NCBI RefSeq assembly: GCF_050624435.1
Contig: NC_134542.1
Coordinates: 11,305,497-11,369,496 of the forward strand
Source of the DNA: Tenrec ecaudatus
Lineage: Eukaryota; Chordata; Mammalia; Afrosoricida; Tenrecidae
DNA length: 64,000 nt
Direction: 5' to 3'
This document shows positions 24,901 to 35,739 of the stretch, one piece after another. Within the stretch, counting starts at the first letter, position 1. The number at the start of each line of letters is the position of its first letter. The notes beneath the pieces were generated by a model. The model worked only from the letters and a program-made list of their open reading frames with translations. It was not told where the DNA came from and did no database searches. A program made the position numbers and the translations under genes.

Positions 24901-26118
24901 AGGCAAAGAGGGACCACCTGGACACTAGCTGGATAAGCCTGCAAAAAGGCTCCTGGGCTACAGAGTAGAATTCTCAAACTTTAGGACAAAAAAATGTCAG
25001 CGTGGTCTCCAGCCACCGCTAGTTGACTGGCTAACACGAAAGATGGCCGGCACACCGCAGTTACAGTGAGGGTGCAGACCTAGCCACTCACAAGAATGAG
25101 AGTGAGCCTCCCTCGCCCGGGAATAGAGAGATATAACCTTCAAAGATGGCTACTCCGTAGGCTAATGACCGCAGGGGTGAATACAAATTCCTCCCTCCCA
25201 AGGAATGTGCCTGGTGAACTTAATTACCCTCATCTGTACTGTACAGATGACTCTCGGCAGGAATGATTTTCAAACTTAGAGGTGGGGTGATTTAAAAGAA
25301 GGTTCTCAATAACAAGGCCCAAAGTACTGTGAACACCCTACCCAGATGTGGCTGCATTCAATTTAGGAAGATAACATTGGGTCAGAGGAGGGTCGGCCAG
25401 TTCCACCATGGCGACGGGCTGGGCTGTGACAAGATCGGGATGTGTTCATGTGACAGTGGAGGCTTGGCAGAAGCTGAGATCTTCCACCCTGAGCCAGCTC
25501 TACCAAGCCATCAATCTTGGTGGCTCACGCTGGGGATCAAAACACGTTGGGATAGCAAAGTGTTCTCAAAGAAATTTATTGTCCTTTCAGATCGATTGCA
25601 ATAACTATCCAGATTTGGCAGAGGGAGAAGGGCTGTGTGTTCTCTTGAGGCTGTTAGCTCATGAATAGAAAAGTGGATTGGAAAATATAAGCTAAGCCAG
25701 GGTTGTTCGGAGAGGTTGGGAAATAAGAGCTTTGGAGAAAAGGGTGAGTTCCCGTTCTTTTAGGTGCAGGACAATATGGCCCATTAAGACAAGTCCGGGG
25801 TTTAGATTTCAAAAAGAGAATAGGAAAGATCTGCTTTGAGTACTCATGATAAGTACTTCGGGAGGATTGCATTGATCAGGAATACTTACTGTGTCGCCAT
25901 CTAATAAGAAGTTCGTGGAGGGCTTGCTTTAATGAATAGATAATTAGCACTTGAATTATTCATACATGGATGGATAATATCCCAAAATTTTCTTCTTCCT
26001 CTAAACCTATCAAATAAAGCTATGATATGAACAACGAAATTCTAATCTATTCTTCATTTTTTCTCTCCACCTGTCCAGTCCCTCTGCCTCCTCTGTCTCA
26101 TATTTTGTCTCACTCTCT

Positions 26119-26245
26119 CGCTCACCTAATGAATGTTTGTTGGACACTTTGTGTCAGGAAATATGCTAAGTGCTGGCTTAGAAAGGACTATCAGGACCTA
26201 CTGTACACAGTTGACTTGGCCTTGAGTGGGAGGGAGAATCACCCA
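26119..26245 (-). repeat. MIR-like ancient SINE
   Basis: GAATGTTTGTTGGACACTTTG and AAATATGCTAAGTGCTGGC resemble the 3' part of MIR in reverse. The match is short and diverged. Confidence 0.45.
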
Positions 26246-27119
26246 CAGCCATGAGCTCTTTACAGCATGGGAAGTGTCCTGGCACACATGCATCATAGGC
26301 ATCAGCAGAGAGGTGCCGTTTGTATGCTCAGTCATACACACTGGGGGTGTCGCTATTTCAGAGCTGAGGGCCATGCTCCTACGCTGGGTTCTTTACATCG
26401 GCATTATCCCACTGATGCCACCACCTGTTTTCTGAAGTCAACAGTAGCTGACTGGCCCCAAGGTGTGCTCAATCTTGGATGAGAAAGAACAACTTCTGAA
26501 TAGAAGACTCAATGATGAAGTACAGAGGCTCACTGCCTTCTCCAGGGTCTGGTGAGAAGATGTGTTCCCCAAATTAACGAGTCAGAAAGATACGTAGGGC
26601 CTCACTCATGAGAGATGCTCTGTGAATCACCAGTACCTGCCTGCCTTCTCCCTCCTCTGCTCAGTCCTCATTCTCAATTTTCTCCTGGACATGTAGGTCA
26701 TGCTTACTTGAAAGGAGATGCCTGGTTAAGATTTATTTGGAAAAATTAAACTCCGCTCAGTATATTGAAGGAACATTGTATGAACCCATTTCCCACTGGA
26801 AGTACTCAGTGACAACCACAGAAGTGTAGCCAGGCTGGTAGACATCCTTTCAGAGATGTCTGATAGAAGCTTCTGAATGACCATACTGGAGTCAGTGGGA
26901 TAATGGTTCATGAGAGCAGTGTTTTCGGCGGTCATCCTAAGATAATTTAGCTTCTGTGAAAGGGTATCGTCGTGGAGAAGAGCTGCAGCCAAACTTGACC
27001 CGCAGCTTGTCCTTGAGTAACACCAAACCCAGTGCTATCCAGCTGATTCCCACTCATCATGACAAAACCAGAGCCTGCTTAGACATGAATGAATCTAACA
27101 ATCAGTAGGGTGTGTGCTG

Positions 27120-29031
27120 TCCAGAAAGTGATGGTGCAGAGGTTAAAGCACTTGGCTGCTAACTAAAAAGACAGTAGCTCAAACTCCATGAGTGAGAGCA
27201 ATCGTTCCTGGAAGGATTTATAGCTATTTAAAAAAAATTAAATCATTTTATTGGGGCTCTTACAGCTCTTATCATAATCCATGCATACATCCATTGCGTC
27301 ACACACATTTGTACATATGTTGCCATCGTCATTTTCAAACCATTTTCTTTCTACTTAAGCCCTTGGTATCAGCTCATTTAACCCCTCCTCTTCCTTCCCT
27401 CCCTCCCTAATAAACCCTTGATAATTTAGAAATTATTATTTTTACCATGTCTTACAACAACCGCTGTCCCCCTTCACCCATTTTTCTGTTGTTCATCCCC
27501 CGGGAGGGGGTTATAGATCAATCATTATGATTGGTTCCTCTTCCACTTTCCCTTTCTCCTCCTGGTATCGCTACTCTCATTTTGGTCTCAAGGGGTTTAT
27601 CTGTCCTGTATTCCCTGTGTTGTGAGCTGTTATCTGTACCAGTGTACATGCTCTGGTCTAGCCAGATTTTTAAGGTAGAATTGGGGTCATGATAGTGGGG
27701 GGAGAAAGCATTAAAGAACTAGAGGAAAGTTGCAGGTTTCATCAGTGATATACTGCACCTTGACTGGCATGGCTCTTCCTTAGGACACTATTGTAAGGGG
27801 ATTTCCAATTGTCTACAGATGGGCTTTGGACCTTCACTCTTCCCTCCTCCTTATAATTTTTGTTCTGGGTCTTTGATGTCTGATACCTGATCCCATTGAT
27901 ACTGCGTGATCACACAGGCTGGTGTGCTTCTCCCATGTAAGCTTGGTTGCTTCTCAACTAGATGGCCACTTGTTTGTCTTCAAGCCTTTAAGACACCAGA
28001 TGCTATATCTTTTGATAGCTGGGAACCATCAGCTTTCTGCACCACATTTGCTTATGCACCCACTTTGTCTTCAGCGAAGACAACATGTTCTTGCATTGAG
28101 GGAGTAATTGAGTAGAGGCCCAATGTCCATATGCTAACTTAATACCTAACATATAAATATATGTACATAGATCGATTTCCCTGTTGTTATATATAAATAT
28201 ATTTACATATGTATATGCCTGTATTTAGACCACCATAAATGTCCTTTGCCTCTTAGTTCTTTCCTCTATTTCCTTTTACTTTCCTCTGTCCCATTATCAT
28301 GTTTTACTTTCTTATGGGTTTCAGTAATTCCTCTCAGTGACACTGCACTTGATCAAACCCTATCAGGCATCCTACACCCACCTCACCATTGATTTTAGAT
28401 CACTTGTTGTTCCCTTGTCCCTGGGTTTGTTGCACCCCACTTCCTTTTCCCCACCTCCCCTTTTCCTGTGTTCCCCAGAACCATCAGTCCCATAGTTTTC
28501 TCCTCCAGATTGTTTATCCCACCTATCTTATCTAGATGAAAAAGCACAAAAACAAAACAGCAACCACAACAAAACAAAAGCCTATAAATAGCTCCAGGTC
28601 TGTTTGTTGACCTTTAGGACTGTCTCCCTGTCCAGCCTGATGGGGCTGCTATGCCCTGGCCCCAAAGTCTATTTTTTGGTATTTTGGTATTCCTTGGAGA
28701 CTTCATTGCTTTGCTCCCCTTGCTGCTCTGTTGCATGCCCTTAATGTTTCCCCCTGGGGTGGTAGAGTCAGATTGGGCACAATTCTCACACCATGTTTCC
28801 AGTGTTGTCCCCATAAAGTATGGGTCACTGAGGAAGGCTGTGTCTCATGGTGGGACTGGCCCTGTAGTCTTCTCTGTGCATTGGCTTCTCTGAGCAGGAA
28901 TATTGTTCTTGGAGCTTGATGGGCCAGGATGTGCTGCACTCTCTCAGATTTATAGCTTTGGAAAGCCTAGGGGGCAGTTCTACTCTGCCTTTATGGTCAC
29001 TGTGAGTAAGGATGGACTCGTTGACAATGAA
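27120..29031 (+). repeat. AfroSINE split by a LINE insertion
   Basis: The head and tRNA-like part lie at 27120-27225 (GGTGCAGAGGTTAAAGCAC). The rest resumes at 28947-29031 (GATTTATAGCTTTGGAAAGCC to GATGGACTCGTTGACAATG). The two parts join exactly once the LINE at 27226-28946 and one copy of its 11-bp duplication are removed. Confidence 0.85.
27226..28946 (-). mobile_element. Non-coding LINE copy (copy G) inserted in an AfroSINE
   Basis: A 1.72-kb reverse copy opening with a poly(A) complement-like stretch, then AATCATTTTATTGGGGCTC. It closes near GGGCCAGGATGTGCTGCAC. It is flanked by GATTTATAGCT at 27215-27225 and 28947-28957. It extends about as far as copies C and D and, like them, shows no coding capacity. 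Confidence 0.88.
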
Positions 29032-30149
29032 TTTGCCTCACTTGACACTGTCTTTCTACATATACTTGATCCATAATGAAGAAATGGAAAGCATCTGTAG
29101 TCCTGGTGCCATAGGAAATCCTTGAGCCTGGAAGCCAAGAGTCTGAATCCTCTACCATCCAGTATCTTTCTTCACCTGCAATGATTTTATTGCCATAAAA
29201 CAGATAATTTCCTATACCAAGATTCAGTCATTTTGAATCCTATCCAGTAAGAGAATTAGATAATATTTGTTATAAGGTCACAAACTAATGTAATACCTTA
29301 AAATAAAGAAGCATGCATGGGGGTAACTCCCCCAAACCCCAAGGGAAAAAAAAGCTCCATTGGGTGGAGCTATTGTAGAAAACATGTTTCCCCATTTGCT
29401 GAGCATATAGTACTTGGCTCTGAGTTAGTGCACCCAGTGGTATCCCTGGAAGGTTCTTTCTGATCACAGTGCATTTTTTCTTGAAAGCAGTTTCACTTGA
29501 ACCTCATTTTTTTGTGATGGCTGATTTAAGAAAACAGAGAACGGTGTGCGGCTGTGAAATTTTGTTTCCTGCTTGGGAAAAAATGCCACAGAAACTGTTG
29601 TGCTGTTGAACACAACTTACAAGGACAGGGCTATGAGAAAAACTCAAGTGTAAGAATAGTTTGCTCATTTCAAAAAAAGGTGAGACGTCGATTGATGACA
29701 AACCTTCTTATCAACCTACATCAACTTTCCGCATGGACACAAATGCTGACTTGTAGTGCATTTGGAGTTTATTCCACCAGGTCAGACTATTCATCAAGCT
29801 TTCTATTTAGAGGTTCTGAAAAGATAGCATAACAGTGTGACAAAAAATGTCTGATTGTGGTGGACAGGGGACTGGCTTTGCCACTATGACAATGCATCTG
29901 TTCGCACAGCCATCTCAATGTGCCAGTTTTGGGTAGGGGGAGAAAAACTTGCACACCTTATTCACGTGACCTTGCTCTTGCCTCATACACCTTGCCTCAC
30001 ACACCTTATTCAAATGACCTTGCTCCATGCACCTTCTTTTGGTTTCCGTGAATGAAGAGGGACATTAAAGAACAGCGATTTGACACTGCAGAATTGCGCC
30101 TGGTCTGATACCTCCCCCCCCCCCCCGCCCGCCCTTCCCCAGAGTGAAA

Positions 30150-30432
30150 TATGAAGGGAGCGCTGCAGAGCAACAAGGGGAGCAAAACACTGAAGTACCC
30201 GAGAAATCCCCCAAACAGACCTCAGCATTGGTGGGCAGGGCATGGCACTTCACCAGTTCAGATTGGGAAAAAAAAAAAAAAAGAGGAACTGATACCAAGG
30301 GCTCAAACAGAAAGAAAATAATTTGAAAATGATGAAGGCAACATATGTACAAAGGTGCTTGATACAATTGATGTATGGATTGATTGTTTAAGAGCCCCCA
30401 ATAAAGTGATTGATTTTTTTTAAAAAAAAAGG
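30150..30432 (+). mobile_element. Internally deleted LINE copy (copy H)
   Basis: The first part (GCAGAGCAACAAGGGGAGC to AGTTCAGATTGGG) matches the 5' region of copy D. After an A15 run it jumps to the family's 3' end (GATACCAAGGGCTCAAAC to CAATAAAGTGATTG) and a terminal A-run. It keeps the family's AATAAA-like end, which most other copies show only in reverse. It could also be two adjacent insertions. Confidence 0.72.
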
Positions 30433-30829
30433 GGAGGTGCTGTCAGCCATCCAAACAGATGAGTTTGAAAAATGTTTCCAAGAATGGAATTGCAGATTTT
30501 ACAAATGTATTAAGTGTAATGGAGAGTGCTTTGAAGGTGATAAGGTTGTTTTGTAGAAAAATTTAAATGCATCGCTCCAAAGGAAAAAAAAATTCCAGCT
30601 TTTTTGCTGGGGGGGGGGGAGTTCCCCCTAGTATATGTTAAGGTGTCTTGACAGAGAACTTCCTTCCAGTGAATGTGTTAAATAACCTTGCCTTGGCCTC
30701 CAGCTCTGATCACAAGGGATGTCCAGAACTCAAGGTCTGTCCATCTTTCCCAACAGTGCACGCTCTGCTGGGTGGGGGTGCCCGAGGTGCCCTTTCTCAT
30801 TTGGGTCACCTGCTTGTGATGCCTTTCAG

Positions 30830-30901
30830 GTTCCTTGGGATCTCCTGGCTTGAACGGCTTGCATGGTTTAAAAGGCCAGAAAGGAACTAAAGGTGCTTCA
30901 G
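30830..30901 (+). CDS. COL4A4: COL4A4 triple-helix exon
   Basis: A 72-bp exon between GCCTTTCAG and GTAAGG. It reads [15 protein letters not shown] then QKGTKGASG, lysine-rich triplets of the kind hydroxylated and glycosylated in type IV collagen. The LNGLHGLKG block is nearly identical to the human chain as I recall it, making this one of the most conserved helix exons in the window. Confidence 0.95.
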
Positions 30902-31511
30902 GTAAGGTATCAACATTTGGGGGCCTTTCTCTAGTGAAACAGAAGTAGACTCTCTGCCTGATTTTTCTGCACGTCCTGACACTAGTGGAGCTTTTAAGAA
31001 ACTGGCTTATATTAGAGGCATGATATTACAGCTGTTTTCAGTGCTGAAGAGATAGAAAAAGGACATTTGAGAGTGAGAGCTATTTAAAAGGTTGGTTAAC
31101 AGTGCTGTTCACTGGTATTCCTTGGGAGTCTGTCTCTACTAAAACTAATGAGTACTTGTTTAAGGTGGGGGGACAGATTTCAAATTGTCACAAATAACAA
31201 TATATATAGGAGTGGAGGTTCTTGATTTTTGAGTGTGTGCATTTGAGCAGGTGTGCAGAGTGCTGTCAGTGTAATCATGCCAAGTAAAACAATGTGGGTC
31301 TAATTAGTACATTTAGCTAAAATGAATTGCATGGCCCAGTTGTTATTTTTGCTGTCACAAATAGGCTAATCCTCAACAGTGTTGCATTTTGGCTTTTCCA
31401 TTTATTTTAGAACAGTGTACATTTGTTGCAGAACTTGCTCAGAAAGCTAGCTTCTGGTCAGACAAGGTAGCTAGCAACAGAGAGGTAGGTTGGAGGGACT
31501 ATGGGGGACAA

Positions 31512-31604
31512 GGTAGAATTGGTTTAGTAAGTTGGAATATATTGTTGACTGGGAACAAAATCTTTATATCTTTTGGAAGAGGAAGAAATCATTTAGGCCA
31601 CTTA
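31512..31604 (+). repeat. Inverted repeat, left arm
   Basis: This 93-bp segment matches the reverse complement of 31771-31863 at 74 of 93 positions by hand count, with no gaps. The best stretch is around ACAAAATCTTTATA. Confidence 0.85.
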
Positions 31605-31617
31605 GGATTCATTTTAA

Positions 31618-31770
31618 GGAACTCCGCTAGCACTGCAGCCTAGACGTCGAACTGCTAGCCACAAGGTCAGCAGTTCAAATCTACCAGCTGCTCTGAGGAG
31701 AAGTCTGCTCTGTAAAGATTTATAGTCTTGGAAACCCTGCAGAAGGTCACTAGGAGCCACAATAGAGTTG
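31618..31770 (+). repeat. AfroSINE in the loop of an inverted repeat
   Basis: GACGTCGAACTGCTAGCC, GGTCAGCAGTTCAAATCTACC and TCTTGGAAACCCTGC identify it. The 3' end is short, stopping near GCCACAATAGAGTTG, directly against the right arm of the inverted repeat. Confidence 0.82.
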
Positions 31771-31863
31771 TAAGTGCCCTAACTTATTTCTGCCTCTCCC
31801 AAACGGTATAAAGATTTTGTATCCGGTCAACAAAAGGCTTCAAATTACTGACCCAATTCCACC
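31771..31863 (-). repeat. Inverted repeat, right arm
   Basis: Reverse-complement partner of 31512-31604 (about 80% identity). It abuts the AfroSINE on its left and runs to within about 10 bases of the (CA)n tract. Confidence 0.85.
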
Positions 31864-31872
31864 AACAACCCC

Positions 31873-31873
<1 letters not shown>

Positions 31874-31906
<33 letters not shown>
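31874..31906. repeat. (CA)n microsatellite
   Basis: About 16 CA units after AACAACCC. It produces the spurious HTHTHT and CVCVCV frames on the two strands. Confidence 0.97.
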
Positions 31907-31908
<2 letters not shown>

Positions 31909-32377
31909 CACTCCAGTCTACCTCTGGCAAGGGTTTGGGATTGAGTATTCCCCTAGTGGCTTGCCTAATAGTCTGATAAAAGGTGTACCCCTCCAAGAAA
32001 CCAGTGATGTCCGCTCTTCTTGATATGAAGTACCATAATATAAATACGACAGTAGGGTAGGTTCCACCTTGAATTTCAGAGGAGCTGGTTCATCACCCAT
32101 TATTGTCGTATGTTCCTCACTCTCCCTCTCTGGTATTGCATCCATTGCCGGGTTGAAAGGTTGGTACTGTCACCTAGGCCGTTGAGAAATGACCATAAAA
32201 GAAAGCAACACTGTGGTTGGCCAGCTGACCACTTACAATGAGCCATACGAGACTCGGCTGTGACCCGGGAGTATTACAAAGCTATGCAGGCCACCATTGC
32301 AGTGATGAGCTAGCTGCTTATGTGCCACCCTTCTGTTGGAAAGTAGATCATTACTTCCCAGCCTCCATACAGGGACA

Positions 32378-32556
32378 AAAGGATCCCTGGTAGCATCGTG
32401 GTTATGAGTCGGGCTGTGATACTCATAGTCAGCAGTTCAAAACCACCAGCAGCTCCATGGGAGAAAGACTGGGCTTTCTACTCCTGTCAATGGTTACAGG
32501 CTCAGAAACCCCCAGGGGGACAGCATGGACTCAATGGAGGTGAGTTTGGTTTTATA
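32378..32556 (+). repeat. AfroSINE ending 45 bp before an exon
   Basis: GGATCCCTGGTAGCATCGTGG head, GTCAGCAGTTCAAAACCACC, CTACTCCTGTCAATGG and GACTCAATGGAGGTGAG end. Its 3' edge falls where a branch point for the exon at 32602 would be expected; TTTTAT with A at 32555 is a candidate. Confidence 0.9.
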
Positions 32557-32601
32557 CAGGGACAGAGAGAAGACAGGGCCTTCATGGTATTTTCTCTTAA
32601 G

Positions 32602-32730
32602 GTTTGCATGAAATGGGCCCGCCAGGTCCCATGGGAATGCCTGGACTGAAAGGAGAGACAGGGGACCCTGGGAGTCCTGGAATTTCTCCTCCAGGCCTTT
32701 TTGGAGAAAAAGGTCCTCCTGGCCCTCCAG
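32602..32730 (+). CDS. COL4A4: COL4A4 triple-helix exon with two interruptions
   Basis: A 129-bp exon after TTCTCTTAAG and before GTAAGA. It reads [31 protein letters not shown] and [18 protein letters not shown] and GISPPG break the triplet rule; breaks at the same two points exist in the human chain as I recall it (LHDVG, ISPPG). The acceptor uses AAG rather than CAG. Confidence 0.95.
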
Positions 32731-32822
32731 GTAAGAGTCAGTATGCTTTGACCCTATCTCTGTAAGCTAATCAAAAGCTTCCAGTTGCCATGAGGCTAAT
32801 GTGTGAACATGCCCCTCCTCAG
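32731..32822 (+). other. COL4A4: Short intron, 92 bp
   Basis: GTAAGA donor and CCTCCTCAG acceptor; too short to hold a repeat, and the smallest intron in the window. Confidence 0.93.
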
Positions 32823-32936
32823 GGAGACCAGGGCCCCCTGGTTCTGCGGGTTCCCCAGGAAGAGCTCCTAAAGGTGACATTCCTGAACCGGGTCCACCTG
32901 GAGAGCCGGGCCCTCCAGGTCCTGATGGCCCAAGAG
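32823..32936 (+). CDS. COL4A4: COL4A4 triple-helix exon with long interruption
   Basis: A 114-bp exon, CCTCAG before and GTAAGA after. It reads [23 protein letters not shown] and [15 protein letters not shown]. The [11 protein letters not shown] segment is an imperfection of the helix; the human chain has RAPKDIPDPG as I recall it, so this copy carries one extra glycine there. Compact placement beside the previous exon is typical of this part of the gene. Confidence 0.94.
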
Positions 32937-35295
32937 GTAAGAGGACTCATAGCAAGGGATGGCAACGCTCCTGCTGTGAGTTCAATGCCACCACCCATAC
33001 CAGCCCACGGAGGGGCAGAGAGAGGCAGAAAAGAAGTGATTCAGTAGCCCAATCAATTTGACCAAAGGAAAAGGGATGCCCAGCGTGCAGTGGGGGTGTG
33101 GTGGGCTCTCGGGACCACTTCCAGAGGAGACCCCCCCACCCTCCTCCCTTTTCTATCTCAACTCTCTTCGGCCCCTCTCTATGGATACTTGGCAAGAATT
33201 TCTCATCGGCAGCTTGCTGCTGACCACGAGGACCTGACAGTGGCCAGCAGAAGGAACTCTCACTCTACGGCTCCTCTCTAGCTGTTGCCACATCAGCCAC
33301 TGCAGCCCACTGGAGCCAAGGAGCAGACCTGCCCAAAGACAGGAGGGCGTGTCTCTTCTTGGGTCGCCAGCCAGCAAGCGACGCAGCTCGCTCCTCTCAT
33401 CACCTCACAGAGATGAACTCTGGCAGGCAAAGGTTTTGGAAGAAACCTCCACGTTAGTGAAGCAGGGCTGGGGGAGAGACGCCCCAGTGCAGTGCCTTGC
33501 CGCACGCAGCCACGATCATGGGAACGCAGTGTTGCACTTTTTCACAAGGATATAGACCTGCTGCCTTTGACTCTTCGGCATTTTCATAAGGGTGGGATAA
33601 ACTATTATATAATTCTGTTTTAAACTGAGAAAAAGAAGCACTCTGAAATGGGTTAGGATGCATAGACTGAATAGAAATTAAAGTGTGCCCCAACTCATTC
33701 CTTCATGTGGATACTTGACTTCAAATTGGATTATCAGTTTATCAGGGTGCAAATTTCCCCCAATATCCATTTTTCCTCAAAAGCCTCTTACCTCCCCACT
33801 CTACTATTAGGTCTCACCTCCTCCTTTTTCTCACTCCCTCTCCCTCTTTTTTGGCTCTCTCTAAGATAATTTGCTTGGCAGATATAATTTAATTGTTCTA
33901 TCATGTTAGAAATATTTGTGCAGTTATTGCCACATCAATTTCAGGACATTATCTTCTCATATTCTTTGGTAGCCCTCCCTTCCCCCTCCTCCCCTCCCTG
34001 GATCTAGCCTATTACTATCTCTACAGATCCACATATCCTGGGTGTCTGGTGTAGAAAACCAGACAAAACCAAACAAGCAAACAAAAATATGCCTAGACGA
34101 AACATAGACAAATCTCAATCAAAGAGAAAATAGAAAGTCTTGAAAAACAGAAAACATTTAAAATTGGGTCCAAACGGAGATCGCATGATAGGGTGTTACA
34201 TTTTAAACTGACCACGTCTGTCCTAATCGACCTGACAATGCGCTCTGCCCGATTAACAAAGCTATTCCCACCCCTAGACTAAGATCAGAGGGAACTCACT
34301 GGATAGTTAATCCATGTGGGGACCCTGCACATGGATTTTGGTCTTCCACTGTCATCCAGAGCCTTCTGCAAACCTCCTTCTCTTTTTATTTTGCATTCTT
34401 CCAATCTACCTACCTATGTATCCACACATGTACATATATACACATACCTAATTTTTCATGACCTTCTGTTTCCAATGTATGCCCAAACTCTATAAAGTCT
34501 CTTCATATACACATGTATCTATTTAGTATTAAAGGGTGGGAGTTGATGGAATGCAAATGAAAAGTCACGAGCTCACACGGGTAGTCCCCCACCTTTTGAA
34601 AGTTTGCTTTAAATCCCTTCGATGATACAAGAGACTGACCTTAGGGCTTGCTTTCCTAACGGAGGGAAACCCCGAGAGGATTTTCACGTTCATGGGGAAG
34701 ACGGGGAAAGCAGTCCCCGTGCTCGGTGTCTGTTGTGCAGCAGCGTGCCACTGAACGGAAGAGGCCCTGGGCCCCCCGAGAGGTGCGGGTGGCCTCGCCA
34801 AGCTCCTTCCTCGGGATCATATTGAAGCATCGCTGATGTTACCACCCATCAGTGTTATTCCTGCGAGTTTAGGCTCTCTGAGCTAGCTAGTGTGACTGGG
34901 GAGGGTGTGAGAAGGGTCAACGTGTTAGCGTATTTTTCCCATTTGCATGAACGGTAGTCGCTGCTTGGTTCGAGGCCATTTAAGTTTACAGAAGGTGTCT
35001 TAGGAACACTCCGCTCTCAGACGGTGGCGGCAACCTGCAACCCCAAAAGGGGTGGCCATGAACGGAAGCCAGCCTTGGCTTAGGCTCACTCTAACCATTG
35101 CTCTCGCCATCAACACCCTTTCTCAATGAGATCCATCCTCTCCTCGCTTCTGAGTGTGTTGATTTAGTCTCTTCCTGCTGGCTACCCCGTGCTCGTTAGC
35201 CACTAAGTTCCTTGTCTTAAGAAGCTGACTGGCAACTGCGTCCAAACTCACCTTTGACTAAATTAAGAACTCTTTTGCCTCCTCCCTCTGCTCAG
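32937..35295 (+). other. COL4A4: Intron, 2.4 kb
   Basis: The middle (about 33870-34540) is an old L1 3' region in reverse. Flanking stretches 32937-33869 and 34541-35295 show nothing I recognise. Confidence 0.7.
33870..34540 (-). mobile_element. Old L1 3' region
   Basis: CACATCAATTTCAGGACATT, CTCTACAGATCCACATATCC and ATGATAGGGTGTTA match, in order, the remnant at 39793-40155. The right boundary is vague. Confidence 0.6.
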
Positions 35296-35451
35296 GTGCT
35301 CCGGGACGCCCCGGACCCCCTGGGAGTGCTGACCTCCTGAGAGGAGAGCCTGGTGACTGTGGCCTGCCAGGACCACCGGGTCCCCCAGGGCCCCCGGGCC
35401 CTCGAGGATGCAACGGTTCCCCAGGGTGTGATGGAAGTTCTGGCCAGAAAG
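35296..35451 (+). CDS. COL4A4: COL4A4 triple-helix exon, cysteine-rich
   Basis: A 156-bp exon between CTGCTCAG and GTATGA. It reads [40 protein letters not shown] and [19 protein letters not shown] is a helix interruption also present in the human chain (SVDLLRG). Three cysteines occur: in DCG, GCN and GCD. The first and third match human; the middle one (TGC at 35409-35411) stands where I recall tyrosine. GC content is high. Confidence 0.95.
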
Positions 35452-35739
35452 GTATGACTAGGAGGCTCTCCGTGGGCGTGCCTGAGCACGTCACCATTGT
35501 GCCCGCGATGGGCTGGGGACTATTCCAGATGCAGTGTTTAGTTCCCATAGAGGCAGTCTCTCCTCTCTGAATTGTCCTTCTGCTCCCGGAGTCCTAAGTG
35601 TGGGTAAAAGTTGGACAATCCAGAGAAGAGCCCTGGGTTCGTTGCTAGACCCAAATCATGGAACAACAGGAATTCAAGCATAACTCTGAACGTATTGCTG
35701 TTAGGGTTCCAGGTCGTACATAGTTGAAGTGCATTTAGA

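Larger units (their letters stand above)
30902..32601 (+). other. COL4A4: Intron, 1.7 kb, with hairpin-flanked SINE
   Basis: It holds an inverted repeat around an AfroSINE (31512-31863), a (CA)n tract and a second AfroSINE ending about 45 bp before the acceptor. The remainder (30902-31511 and 31907-32377) shows nothing I can name. Confidence 0.75.

Noticed and set aside
35258..35548. Minus-strand proline/glycine-rich frame resembling collagen
   Set aside because: It is the antisense of the Gly-X-Y exon. Gly (GGN) and Pro (CCN) codons are complementary, so collagen exons always give collagen-like antisense frames.
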